Shown piece after piece: positions 24,701-34,700 of a DNA stretch of 64,000 nucleotides. The translations under genes and the position numbers were made by a program. The number at the start of each line of letters is the position of its first letter. Position 1 is the first letter of the stretch. The stretch comes from Spisula solida (Eukaryota > Mollusca > Bivalvia > Venerida > Mactridae): positions 7,016,001 through 7,080,000 of the forward strand of contig OX365955.1 in the NCBI GenBank assembly GCA_947247005.1, read 5' to 3'. A model generated the notes under the pieces. The model did not search any database. It was not told the origin of the DNA and worked only from the letters and a program-made list of their open reading frames with translations.

Positions 24701-26839
24701 GTGAGTATTGAACCGGGGACCTCTCGATCTCGAAGCATGTACCCTACATCTAGGCTCCCCACAGAAATCGTTATAATTCACGCAGCAGTTTTTAATCTTT
24801 TAAGTTAAACATGACTGTCAGTGATGGTAATCATATAGACCAAGAAGGTAAGTCTGATGATGCCAGATACAGAACCCTTCGCTTGAGATAATACTATATT
24901 TCATTATGACTTCTCTAAAACGTCACCAAAACGTACTTTTCAGAAGACAACATATAACTTAGGAACCTAAAATTTGGCATACATTTGTGTTGAATAAGAA
25001 TGCAATTCGCTAATGATTCACTATTTAGGAAAGAAAGAATCAAATATTAAGTTATACTGAAACACTCGGCCCATGGCGTGTATGATCCTGTACTAATAGC
25101 CGGACCCTCGCCTGCAAGACTTCTAGCTGGGGTCCGGTATCATACCCACATCCTATTAGGCAAAGGATTCGATTTTCAGATACCTACACATGTATAGATA
25201 TGTGCATATGAACAAGCAAAGCAACTTTGAAATAATAAACCAAAATTAATGGTTGTTCCTGAGATTATTGGAAAAGATATATGCATGCGTCTTAAAAATA
25301 TCCATTTAATTAGATATCAGTTGTCATATATTCCTGACCAATTTTTGACTTCAAAGTGAAAATCTATCAATGTAATGTATATTATGGATGCCTAGAATTA
25401 CCCTCTAAATATAACAAACAAAAAATGGCTAAATACAAATCCCAATCGGAGTTGCAAGAGAAAAAATAATGAAAAAAGTGAAAAATATTAAATTTTTCTT
25501 AGAATACCATAAATTTCGAAGTAATAACTTTATTATAATATTATGATTTATATATCAGCAGATGTTGGGTTGAAATACGAACATTTTAAGACATATTGCA
25601 AGCCGATAGCCCTATTGAGTGAGGAATAATTCAAGTTTTCCCAAAGCTTATGATTGCTTAAAATAACGGCGGCCATCTTTAAAGATGGCCGCCAAAAGGT
25701 CATTTGGCAAAGTGACCCGCAAGTCCATCAACCGTTTTCAGACTGCTGAGATATCAAGCTAACCGAAAATCATTGTTGGGTCTGTTCACCTCTTTGGTAA
25801 TGAACCTTCAATTTTCAAGGCCTGGGACATGGACTATTGGTCACAATGTGAAGCTTTATGAAATCTAGGTCTAGTTCGAAACTGGGTCATCTGGGGTCAA
25901 AAACTAGGTCACCAGGTCACTGATTCTGCCTAAACTGCTAGCCATCAGGTGAGCGCTTTAGAGCCAATGACCCTGAGGTATTGCCCTAGAGTTATTGAAA
26001 ATTCTATCTGAATTTCATGAAATTTAAAATAAATACAAAATGTATGAACAACCATACTGTGAAGATACCCCTCACTAATAAGTTATTTTGATCTATTATC
26101 CATGGATGAATGAATCCCCTTTAGACAATGCCTTAATTCATATTAATCAATAAGTTTTCCGTAATAATGATTTTGGTATGATTAAGTGTTGCAAGCTAAT
26201 TTCAATTCTATATAACAACTCCGAAAATACCTATAATAACGAACTGTTGCAAAATAATATTCTTCCTTTAAAGGTAACATGCACCTTGACCTCAAAAAAA
26301 ATGAGGGGTCATTGTCGTTCTGCATTCAAATATTTCCAAACGTGTCACTAGAAACAATTTTTCATGATCAAATGTATTGGGAGCATATTGGAATATCTAA
26401 ACAAGTTTTAATTGTATGGTTACGAAAGATGTGGGTTGGCATTCACAAAGCAGTTTAAGAGAAAACTTTAAAATATTTTTACTTAAGTTAAGAAATTGAG
26501 CTGCATATTTTTCCCAAGAAACGAAGCATATCCCATTTTTCCTTTGTGACTATTGTAGCTCTTTACATAATGCTTCTAAACTATGTAAAAAATTGATAAT
26601 CTTGATTTTCCTGTTTAGCTGAAATTTTAAAGATTTTAAGGAAATTATAAGTTTACACTTAAGATGCTTTGTGAATACCGCCTATGTACTTACATCCACG
26701 TCATGTTGTTAAGAATTTTAAAATCATCGCAGTGAAAGGAACCGCCATAACCACATATTCCTTTCTTGGTCGATGCATGTACTACAATCAGAGCACCAAG
26801 GCACAGAACAACCAGCAAGTATATAGACTTGCTATTCAT
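15585..26839 (-). CDS. Secreted GH128 / Asl1-like glycoside hydrolase, gene 2
   Basis: The model joins 26839-26694, 16652-16092 and 15744-15585 (146+561+160 bp, 288 residues). Exon sizes and phase-2 introns match gene 1 exactly. The signal peptide covers residues 1-22 (MNSKSIYLLVVLC... to VVHA). GFNEPNH gives Glu116 and WLTEFACP gives Glu205, so both catalytic residues are intact. It shares the six cysteines of gene 1 and has one extra, Cys29 (KKGICGYGG), making an odd number. The first intron is about 10 kb and full of repeats, against 1.9 kb in gene 1. The tandem same-strand order with gene 1 indicates duplication; the conserved reading frame suggests both copies are under selection. The 10-kb intron join is inferred from phase, paralogy and matching donor and acceptor. 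Confidence 0.85.
16092..16652 (-). CDS. GH128 gene 2, exon 2 (catalytic core)
   Basis: The acceptor is TTCTAG/G and the donor is AG/GTAAAG. The exon holds CPESTYMQYLPEYVPMIY, GFNEPNHVDQANMSP, SHGIPLVSPAPAG, LCKGCRVDYVAAHSY and WLTEFACP. The differences from gene 1 concentrate at residues 93-102 and around 137-142, probably surface loops. Confidence 0.9.
16739..17003. mobile_element. MITE with CAATCTCATTAAAATC ends
   Basis: The left end gcaatctcattaaaatcgga answers the right end ctgattttaatgatattg in inverted order. Inner inverted blocks are also present (tatgacgtgacgta..tccaatcaaa / tttgattggatgacgtacgt). It lies in the large intron 1 of GH128 gene 2, 87 bp from the acceptor. Confidence 0.7.
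17560..17700 (+). promoter_or_regulatory. CpG-rich promoter-like island with YY1-like motifs
   Basis: A short CpG-dense block stands out from AT-rich intron sequence. It holds gcgcgcgag, aaaaatggcggcc (YY1-like AANATGGCGNC), a pyrimidine start-like agctttttag, then ctgccatcttcgc and a good donor, tcaa/gtaagt, at 17692. Housekeeping and ribosomal-protein promoters with a non-coding first exon look like this. No following coding exon was found on the plus strand, so it may be a promoter of a non-coding RNA, of a distant gene, or a relic. Confidence 0.3.
17701..18600. other. Intronic stretch with a coding-like fragment at 18100-18297 (minus)
   Basis: Most of it is AT-rich. The segment 18100-18297 is GC-richer, and its minus frame reads TASHGSYILSWTVTAERQ, then DFVKRG...NWIRGYFEG. 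That has ordinary protein composition but no family I can name. It is preceded by a possible acceptor (cttctaaag) and ends at a stop without a clear donor. It could be a lost exon or part of a repeat. Confidence 0.25.
18600..18780. repeat. Dispersed repeat, 'ggtccgacagga ... gaccagtgttagtg'
   Basis: Internal quasi-repeats of 'actggtcc', 'gaccagcggaccagtg' and their complements give a foldable block ending in tgtcgagccctg. No second full copy occurs in this window, so the dispersed nature is a guess from its structure. Confidence 0.3.
18781..19980. other. Intronic spacer, no feature recognised
   Basis: Part of intron 1 of GH128 gene 2. One small open frame (19113-19313, plus) shows no motif or splice context. 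Confidence 0.4.
19985..20815. repeat. About 160-bp degenerate tandem repeat
   Basis: Blocks gtaactagctggtagaattt, catgaaacttaaaatgaata, gatgatgcccgtcaagtttt and agagttattgcccttgattt recur in the same order, with the first block at 19987, 20288, 20450, 20583 and 20741. Copies carry deletions of 20-30 bp. Confidence 0.75.
21030..21640 (+). repeat. Left arm of a 600-bp inverted repeat pair
   Basis: The stretch from aaggtgaacagatccaacaa to ctcaggaaaaaag matches 25185-25790 in reverse complement, with point changes and small gaps. It contains a near-palindrome, ggtggccatctttaaagatg + gccgcc (21144-21169). Just outside, at about 20925, 'gtcatctgggatcaaaaact' is repeated in the SAME orientation near the other arm. 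Confidence 0.8.
21645..22230. other. AT-rich spacer inside the inverted pair
   Basis: No gene or named repeat was seen. Confidence 0.35.
22235..22540 (+). mobile_element. tRNA-derived SINE (Ser/Leu-like head)
   Basis: The head gatggtggccgaggagttag contains an A box of the Ser/Leu type, and ccctggttcgaaat the B box about 35 nt later. The body includes gctgggcacgttgaagaacc and cggaaagagctagggtatcc, a body type related to the one at 49340-49500. Confidence 0.7.
22850..23760. repeat. 42-bp degenerate tandem array
   Basis: Units near cattcctgaccatatgg + agtacatactacagatgggtac repeat with period 40-42; for example the cctgacc-like core falls at 23078, 23120, 23160, 23202 and 23244. Decay increases to both sides and traces continue to about 24440. 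The small open frames across it, on both strands, are by-products. Confidence 0.75.
24590..24768 (-). mobile_element. tRNA-derived SINE, minus strand
   Basis: The reverse complement reads gagcctagatgtagggtaca (A box area), gaggtccccggttcaatact (B box) and cactgcttaatttctctgag + caagaataatcca. This is the same family as the copy at 13624. Confidence 0.75.
25185..25790 (-). repeat. Right arm of the 600-bp inverted repeat pair
   Basis: It is the reverse-complement partner of 21030-21640. At its centre is a perfect 26-bp palindrome (25668-25693; half site ggcggccatcttt). Directly outside, at about 25890, a 35-bp string (gtcatctggggtcaaaaact...) lies in the same orientation as its copy near the left arm, so only the core is inverted. 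Confidence 0.8.
25795..26435. other. Intronic spacer before exon 1 of GH128 gene 2
   Basis: Apart from the repeat flank near 25890 noted with the inverted pair, nothing recognisable. Confidence 0.35.
26438..26682. mobile_element. MITE with GGYATTCACAAAGC ends
   Basis: The left end ggcattcacaaagcagtttaag answers the right end cttaagatgctttgtgaata + ccgcc. The interior is AT-rich without a frame. It stops 12 bp from the splice donor of GH128 gene 2 exon 1, leaving the GTAAGT untouched. Confidence 0.75.
26694..26839 (-). CDS. GH128 gene 2, exon 1 (signal peptide)
   Basis: It encodes MNSKSIYLLVVLC..., ending NNMTW plus AT of a Met codon completed by exon 2. The donor is AT/GTAAGT. The exon aligns base for base with exon 1 of gene 1 over most of its length (for example TTTTAAAATTCTTAACAACA against its partner). 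A MITE ends 12 bp into the intron. Confidence 0.85.
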
Positions 26840-26845
26840 TGTTGA

Positions 26846-26877
26846 GACTGACTGATTTCTTTCTGTAATAGTTTATA
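26846..26877 (-). promoter_or_regulatory. TATA box and TCAGT initiator of GH128 gene 2
   Basis: TATAAA (26877-26872, minus strand) is followed by CAGAAAGAAATCAGTCAGTC; the second TCAGT lies about 28 nt from the TATA box and about 10 nt before the ATG. The arrangement parallels gene 1. Confidence 0.6.
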
Positions 26878-26899
26878 TTGCAGAATAATTCATTATCTA

Positions 26900-28085
26900 C
26901 ATACAGTAACCTCCTTAACATCACGATACGGTCATCGGTTCACAATTAATAGATATAAGTAAATATCTAGGTTATGCATGTTTTTGTACTTAAAACTGTT
27001 GACCTATCCGATTAGAGACAGTGACGTAGCCGTTTAAATGTACACAGGATTTTACAACCATTGTCTGAATAGGTTGAGCGAATATAGTTTGTTAGTTTAG
27101 CATTGACATTATGGCTGTTTAAGCCTTTATAATTGGTTTTACATCGTAATAGTGGACCCGACCGCTGCGTCATTGTATTCTTACCATGACTGGAATATTA
27201 ATAAGCACGATAATTTTTACAGTTGTGATAGATACCCAACATGAAAGCATGCCTCCCCTTTTCAGAAGACGAGTCCGTGTTTAGATTACCAAAGTTGAAT
27301 AAATACCTATAAACATCAATAGATTTCACAGATATATGTTAATGTTAACCGGCATATTCTAGTACTGGTGTTCTAAATATGGACATTGGTGGCACAAAGG
27401 TGTCAGTGATATCGTTGCAATATCTGTCAAATAGAACCTCCTGAAGCCGAAACACGTTATGTCGACATTTTTGGGACCCACAATAATTTGTCGACATATA
27501 TGAATGTCAACAAATCGACGGTCTAGTGCTAAAACGGCGTAAGTGCATTTTTACAACTTTAGGGTAAATGAAAAAAAACTATCTGCAAGCTTTGGTCCTT
27601 TTGTAATCAAGATAAAATTTGGAACACCATTAGAACATCTATTTTGGGACTTATGTGAAATGTTTTCACATTAGAATAATACATAATTTCAATAAAATTC
27701 ACAAAGTTCGTTTTATGCCATTTTAATATTTTTATTTATAAGCATTGACCGATAATAACAGAACTTTACACCCTTCAAAAATTCTAAATCGGGATTTTCT
27801 AAAAATGGCTTAAAACTACCAAACGTTTTATAATTCGGCGTACTCATTAGGTAATCAATTGAATAATACTACTAATAGAATCTAGTTATAATAGTTATGA
27901 TTGATCTATATCAAAAATAAATTATGATAACTTAAGAGACCAGTCAGTTTGTTTTCGAAACGAAGCAAATGTTGACAAATTCCGTCTTGGAGTTGATGCC
28001 TTAACTGATGTCAAAGTTACGTGGTATTGATACACTTCACCCAGTGATCTCCCTCCTGTCGAAACCTGTTCAAATACGATCACCT
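26900..28085. other. Intergenic region between GH128 gene 2 and the GPCR
   Basis: AT-rich sequence with no exon. Short strings of tcgacat / atgtcgac occur at 27460-27530, possibly a decayed array. Confidence 0.4.
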
Positions 28086-28089
28086 GTAC

Positions 28090-28370
28090 ACGAAGACCAC
28101 CCATTCACAAGTCGATAGTATGATAATGAAAAGTCGACACTGCAATAGTGAAAAGTCGATACTACGATAATGAAAAGTCAATAATACGATAATGAAAAGT
28201 CGATAGTACAAAACAAAGATAGTACGATAATGAAAAGTCGGTACTACGATAGTGAAAAGTCAATAATACGATAGTGAAAAATCGAAATAATATCGACTTT
28301 TCAATATCGTACTGTCGTTGCTTCGTGTTTTCATTATCGTACTATCGACTTTTCACTATCGTATTAGTGA
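28090..28370. repeat. About 23-bp array that flips orientation
   Basis: Units gatagtacgataatgaaaag + tc repeat on the plus strand from 28110 to 28290, then as reverse complement (gacttttcaatatcgtact...) from 28295 to 28365. The array therefore forms a large foldable inverted structure around 28290. It lies just past the 3' end of the GPCR. Confidence 0.75.
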
Positions 28371-28520
28371 CCTTTTATAGCTGTGCAGCGATGGCCCTAA
28401 CGGGACACCGTACAGTAACAGATACAAACACATTCTCCACTAACATGGCATCCACATCATCCAATTCACAATACGTCACACAATTCTATAATCACATGAC
28501 TGGGTGATGTTTGATGACGT

Positions 28521-28732
28521 TTACATGCGCGTGACGTAGGTAGCCATACCGCCATATTGATTCTGACGCCGGAATAGTTTTAGATTAAACAAAATAAATA
28601 TCAAAGGGTTGCAGGCACTGTTTAGTGGATATAGCATTCCCATTAGCATCAAGTAGCGGTCGTCTATCAGTGAATGGTCAAACACGTCCAGAATCATCAC
28701 AATAAAATATGGCGTCCAGCAGACGAAGAAAG
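28521..28732 (-). CDS. GPCR exon, TM6-TM7 and C-tail
   Basis: It encodes AFFVCWTPYFIVMILDVF, the third outer loop, MLYPLNSACNPLIFILFN and a C-tail of about 20 residues (KLFRRQNQYGG...) to TAA 28523-28521. The tail has no palmitoylation Cys. A possible donor (GCG/GTATGG) lies in the tail, so a further exon cannot be excluded. No AATAAA follows closely. Confidence 0.8.
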
Positions 28733-31700
28733 CTGAAAAATTTGACAATACATGTAATTATATTAAAATATGATATGAGCAACGTTTTATAATCGTTTAC
28801 ATGTGCAGTATAATGTGAAAAAATTGTAATCAGAGAAAACCATTTTGGTCGCGAATTTTGTCCCCTTCCCCATGTAAACGAGAGCACCGCGGGGTAAAAT
28901 AGGCCCGAGTGGTTTTGTTTCAGGTATTGGTAGCGAACTATTGACTGTTGAAACATATTAAGTACTTTGATGTGAACCATCTGGAGATATGCAATCTGCA
29001 TTTCATACTTATTTTGAACTTCAGGTTTAGAGTTACAGAGCTGAAGGAAAATAGTCAGTTGACTTTTAACCCCTAAGTGTAACCTTTACCTTGAAGCGAC
29101 CGATACAGAACATGCGCTCTGCACGTCGGCTGAATGTGGTGAATATTTGTGTCAGGTTTCTTTAAAATTCTTCAAGGGTTTCATGAGTTACTTAGCCGAA
29201 GGGAAACAAAGTCATATGACCTTTAACCCATAAGTGTGACCTTGACCTAGAAGCGACCTATCCAGAAAATACGCTCTGCATGTCGTCTTGATGTGGTGAA
29301 CATTTGTGTCAGGTTTCTTTAAAATTCTTCGCGGGGTTCATGAGTTACTTAGCGGAAGGGAAACAAAGTCATATGACCTTTAACCCCTAAGTGTGACATT
29401 GACCTTGAAGCGACCTATCAAGAAGATGCGCTCTGCATGTCGTCTTAATGTGGTGAACATTTGCGTCAGGTTTCTATAAAATCCTTCAAGGATTTCAAGA
29501 GTTACACAGCGACCCATACAGAACATGCGCTCTGCACGTCGTCTTGATGTGGTGAACATTTGTGTCAGGTTTATTCAAAATTCTTCTAGGAGTTCAAGAG
29601 CTACAGAGCGGGAGGGGAATTGCTAACGACAGACGGACGGACGGACGGACGGATGGACATACAGACATACAGATACGTAGACAATAAAAGTATACGTCCC
29701 TTCGGGCGTATAAAGATAAAATATGGTAGGCCTATAGTAAGGTTATGTATTAGCATACTTTTATAATCGTTCAAATGTACAGAAAATCCGAATCTGAGAA
29801 AAAACCGATCAATTTATTTGGTCCAGAAATGTTTGCTCTTTATTTCAATGTAAAACATGGAGTCATCGTATTCGGAACAACGAACACTAGTTTTCTCCTC
29901 AATATCATGTATTATAATGAAATTCGTTATACATTGTATCAATAGAGCGAATCATTGTATATAACTAACTAAATGATTCAGGGTCCCCGTGAATACGTAA
30001 TTACACAACTAGTGCACAACTAGTACACCTTTAGTGTAAACCATTACTCCATTGATCCCCTAATATAGAAACTAAGTAAAAGTGATAACATTGTCTCTAT
30101 ACCGGTTATATGAACTTGGTTATTATAAATAAATGCAATACATGCATCACATATATAACACGTGGAAAATGAGTCCGAATGGAGATGGGGGATATACGAC
30201 CTAAAATCATTATTTTTAATTGGAGTTGAATGTTTGTGGATTTCGTTGTTGAACTCGACCACGAAATCAAATCCCAACGATTGATCCACTTCTCAAATTC
30301 AGATAGGGTCTATGGGGTTACCCTTTCATGTTCTGTTATCCAAGAATTTACGACCACATGAAAATGATTTTTTATCAAAATCCACGACATTAAATACCCA
30401 CAAAATATGTGAATGAACAATAGGACATTACCTATACAAATTACCACGGTCATTTTGATACTTTTTACTTTCGCTCTCGGAAGTAAACCAGTTGTGACGG
30501 CGTTATTCACAGCATGTATTTTACCTGAAATAAATTACAAAATGTATCAAAAATACAAGGTATTTGATTTGAAAATGACATTTTTGCACAAACCATGGAA
30601 ATCTGTGAAATTTGATTAGGCTACTATAACTTGCAGGATAAGGTGCCCTCTGTTTGTGGACGGAAAGTTGGTACTTTTTGATAGTCAAATGCTGATTTAT
30701 AATGTTTTAAGTAAAATTGTTTTATTAAAGAGGATATGTTATCAAATTCAGCAAAGAAAGTTCAACCAAATGCAACCAAACAGATGATGAGAGGATACCC
30801 GTGACGTCTTTTTGCAGATACCCGTGACGTCATTTTGCAGATACCCGTGACGTCATTTTGCAGATACCCGTGACGTCATTTTGCAGATACCCGTGACGTC
30901 ATTTTGCAGATACCCGTGACGTCATTTTGCAGATACCCATGACGTCACTTTGCAGATACCTGTGACGGCATTTTGCAGATACGCGTGACGTCATTTTGCA
31001 CATTGATTGTACATTTACACATACTATTATACATGTATTTGTTTGGGTAGTGAGTCGAAACTAGATTCTAGTTGAATTTATATTTTAAACAAATACCTGA
31101 AAGTTTCGATGATGAAAAGTATTCATTATTACAAGAAAACGTTAAATGTAATAATGGCTAAAACAATTGTAGATGTATATTAATAAAATAACCGGCCTGA
31201 AAAAGTGTAGGGTGTGTCGGACTACCTGGCCCCGATCTCTCGAAGGATCTCAATTTGATCTAAATCTCATCTCAACTAATGTCTATCATCTTTGATGTAA
31301 TTTCCATGACAAGTTGGACTCAAAACAGCCACTTTATTCTGAGTTTGATACAGTAAAACTTCTAATGTATCTAAAATCCAGACTCTGATTTGAGCAAAAT
31401 TTCAATTTGAGCTGAGATTTCTACTTGAGAAGTTTCGGGAGATCGGGGCTTGAATAATTTATTATGTAATTTTGTCTTACCATGCCTTGCACCCTTGCTA
31501 ATTTCTGTTAGTTTCATACCAGCTCGCCAATTCTTCCAGATAACTATGCAGATTCCAACATAACAAACAGCGATGACCAATGTCGGTACGATGTACACGC
31601 CTGCAGCTACGATGACTAGGTAGGGCTGGAACAAATATTATGGGCTAGCTTATCGGAGTTGGTGTATACCAAATAAACGAAGTACACTTAACACTATTTC

Positions 31701-34700
31701 AATATTACTGCCCCGAAATCTATAACAAAATAAGAATCCTCAGAATCAAAGACTGTCACGATGGCTACACACTTTAGAGCTGTGTCACATCAGCCTTGCG
31801 ACAGCCGTACATTTGTCTACGATCACTTTTTGATGCATATTTTGGGTAAATCGCTGGTGTTTCGTGCGACAGCCGTTAGACAATTCTCCGGCTGCCGTAT
31901 TACTAGTATATGAAATATTGGCGCCGCAAGATGAACGCAACGTCGCCTAGATGCTTTTTGCTTGCGTTTTACCGTTATAACAGCATTTCCAATATATTCA
32001 AGGGAGGTGTATGACAGCAGTTTTCGAGCATCACACGACAACCTTGCATCGTATGCGATCTTTCTGGATGCCTAGCAGCATGAACTTGGTAGCCTAGCAC
32101 TTTTTATCAACGTGAACGTGGCAGCTTAGCAGTCCAGCGGCCTAACAGCGTGAACTTGGCAGTCTGACGGACTAAAACTAAGTGTTAAAAGTAGGCAAAA
32201 TCGCACCATCTATGCAAAACTGTGTAGAATGTGTATGGGTCAAAATGTTCAAGACAAATGAGTTGCTTACATAGGAAAACTGAAGTTTCTTTTACATAAA
32301 AAGATTTCTAGTAGTTCAAGTAAAATAAGATTACCTTCCACCAGTCAGCAGGAAACGTCAAATTACAGGCACCTTTCTGGTGTATAAACAAATCTGCATC
32401 GGGATCAGCATTAATTCCCTTAGAATATATCAGTACAAAGCTAGCCACAATCAGGCTGATAACCCAGGCACTGATCACTAGTGTTCTATTCAGATGTCTC
32501 CAAAATCCTGTCAAATATATATGACCAGGGATGGTATTCAATATTGATCTGATTTAATTGAAGAATAATTATAGCCAATCATATCGCCTGATACTAACCA
32601 GGAGTTTAATATGGTATAATCTGATTGGTTGCAAGTAAGATCAATATTGAATACCACCCCTGGTAATTAGCAAACAAGTGTAACAGTTAGTTTATAATGA
32701 ATACTTTATTTTAACGTCGAATGTGAAACCAGTTTTTGGGAGGCGTTTAAGCCTCTCATTACTACCATTGCCCATTTCTTAATACAAAATTAACCGCCTT
32801 TAGGCTGCTAAGTGAATCCGCATTCAAGTAGTTCCAGAAACTGTCAACATTCCCAATACTGCTACATAATATGTTTCTCCAAATGTTTTAACTGATTTAA
32901 GCCCATCAGCAACATTTGTTTATTCTAAGATCAAACATTATTGTGAAACTGTTCGTTAAATCGATATTTTTGCAAAAAATCACTACACCGGCCGATACCG
33001 AACTTGTTTCATAATACGAAAATGACGTGTTCATCAAATGTCCCTGCTGTAAAGCTATTTTTAGAAACTTCAGACTACGGTCAAGTGATGGTTTTATCAA
33101 TGAATCGTATACGGTCTGCAAAGTACTGTTATGCAATCATATGGTGTCGCTGTACTAGCTAGCCGCTTTCTATAGACTGCTCACGCTGTGAGGGAAGTGA
33201 TTACAAGACGGTACTGTAGAATCTGATTATTAGGCGCGTAGTATTATTTTAAAGCCACTTTTGATATACGCATTCAATACACGTATTACATATAAATTAA
33301 TATGCACCTTTTAACAATTATTTAGATACCCAACATGCCTATATAGTCACATATGCCTATTTTGACATTCAAGACAAGATCGGCAGTAAGAAAACGAACA
33401 TTAAACGTGTAAAGTCGGTTTAAGCTTTAGTAGCAGCAACCAGATCGCCTCCCAATAGTACTCTCAGTGCTTTGATTCTTATATATAATACATGTATATT
33501 AATCACTCTCGAAACCTAATTCCTGATGCTGTCCATCGCCACGAGGGTATGAAAGAAGAGAAGCCAGTTTTCCTTTATGCTGAGCGTCTAGCAAAGGAGG
33601 AATTTCTGGTACCTTTTTTCATTTCGTCTTTGGTATGACGCGGCCTGGTATCGAACCCGGGCCCTATCACACACGTAGCATTGTAACAGTTAAGCCAAGC
33701 GGAACACTTCGGCTCCTCACCGAAAGTCTTGTTACAGTGTAAGTTACAGAAATGAGAATGATAGAATTGCAGATTAAATGGAATATTTTCAACATATAAA
33801 CAATTCAGCTAAATCTCTGCTTTTTTATATATAACGGGAGATTGGAGTCTGACGGAGACAGTAACTGTTGGTCATGTAATGGGGTATGCGTAAACGTCCG
33901 ATTCGCTGGCAGACACTCACCGGCTTCGGAGCTTCCTTCCTCTACAAGAAAAGCTGCCAAACAAGATTGTCGACCCCATTCTGTCCGGGTTTTACATAAC
34001 AGTCTTCCTTTTCTTAGCTACCTGGTCAAAATACCTACTAATAGCCTAATGTTAGAGTCAGTAAATCGTTACCTATTCTCACGGTGTTCAATGGGAACTT
34101 GATGGCCAGAAATCTATCCACGCCCATACCAAGGAGAATATTGTTGGAGGCAATGAGTACAACGATCTTGCTGAACCTCCATACACGACACAAGACGTCC
34201 CCTCCATGCCACTCCCCATCCATAGCACTCTGTATTCCATCTCCTAACACATTCAGTACACCAATCAGGACATCTGTGAACACACAAAGTATTATAATGC
34301 TTACAAATATGAATTCAATTCAAGTACTTTACTTGAAATGATACAGTCATGTAGTAAGGTGAAGAAGCCAACGCAAATCACGCGACGTAAATGGGCAAAT
34401 GTACGGATCTCTGTTACTGCCATGTTAAATCTCGTCCGTCGCCCTCCCCCTAAAACGCGAGACACGACGACGCGATACGATCATTTAACAACGCGATACG
34501 ATAATGCAATACGACTCGCGACAATGCAATACGACTGACGAAAAGGGACAAGGCGATACGACTCGCGACAGCGCGATACGACGGACAACATGATACGACC
34601 ATGCGATAATGCGATACGACTCGCGACAACAAAATGCATCCATGCTACAACGCGATACAACATTGCGATACGACTCGCGACGACGCGAAACGACGGACGA

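Noticed and set aside
21030..25790. Large DNA transposon bounded by 600-bp inverted repeats
   Set aside because: The 3.5-kb interior has no transposase frame, only SINEs and an array, and the outside flanks are in direct orientation.
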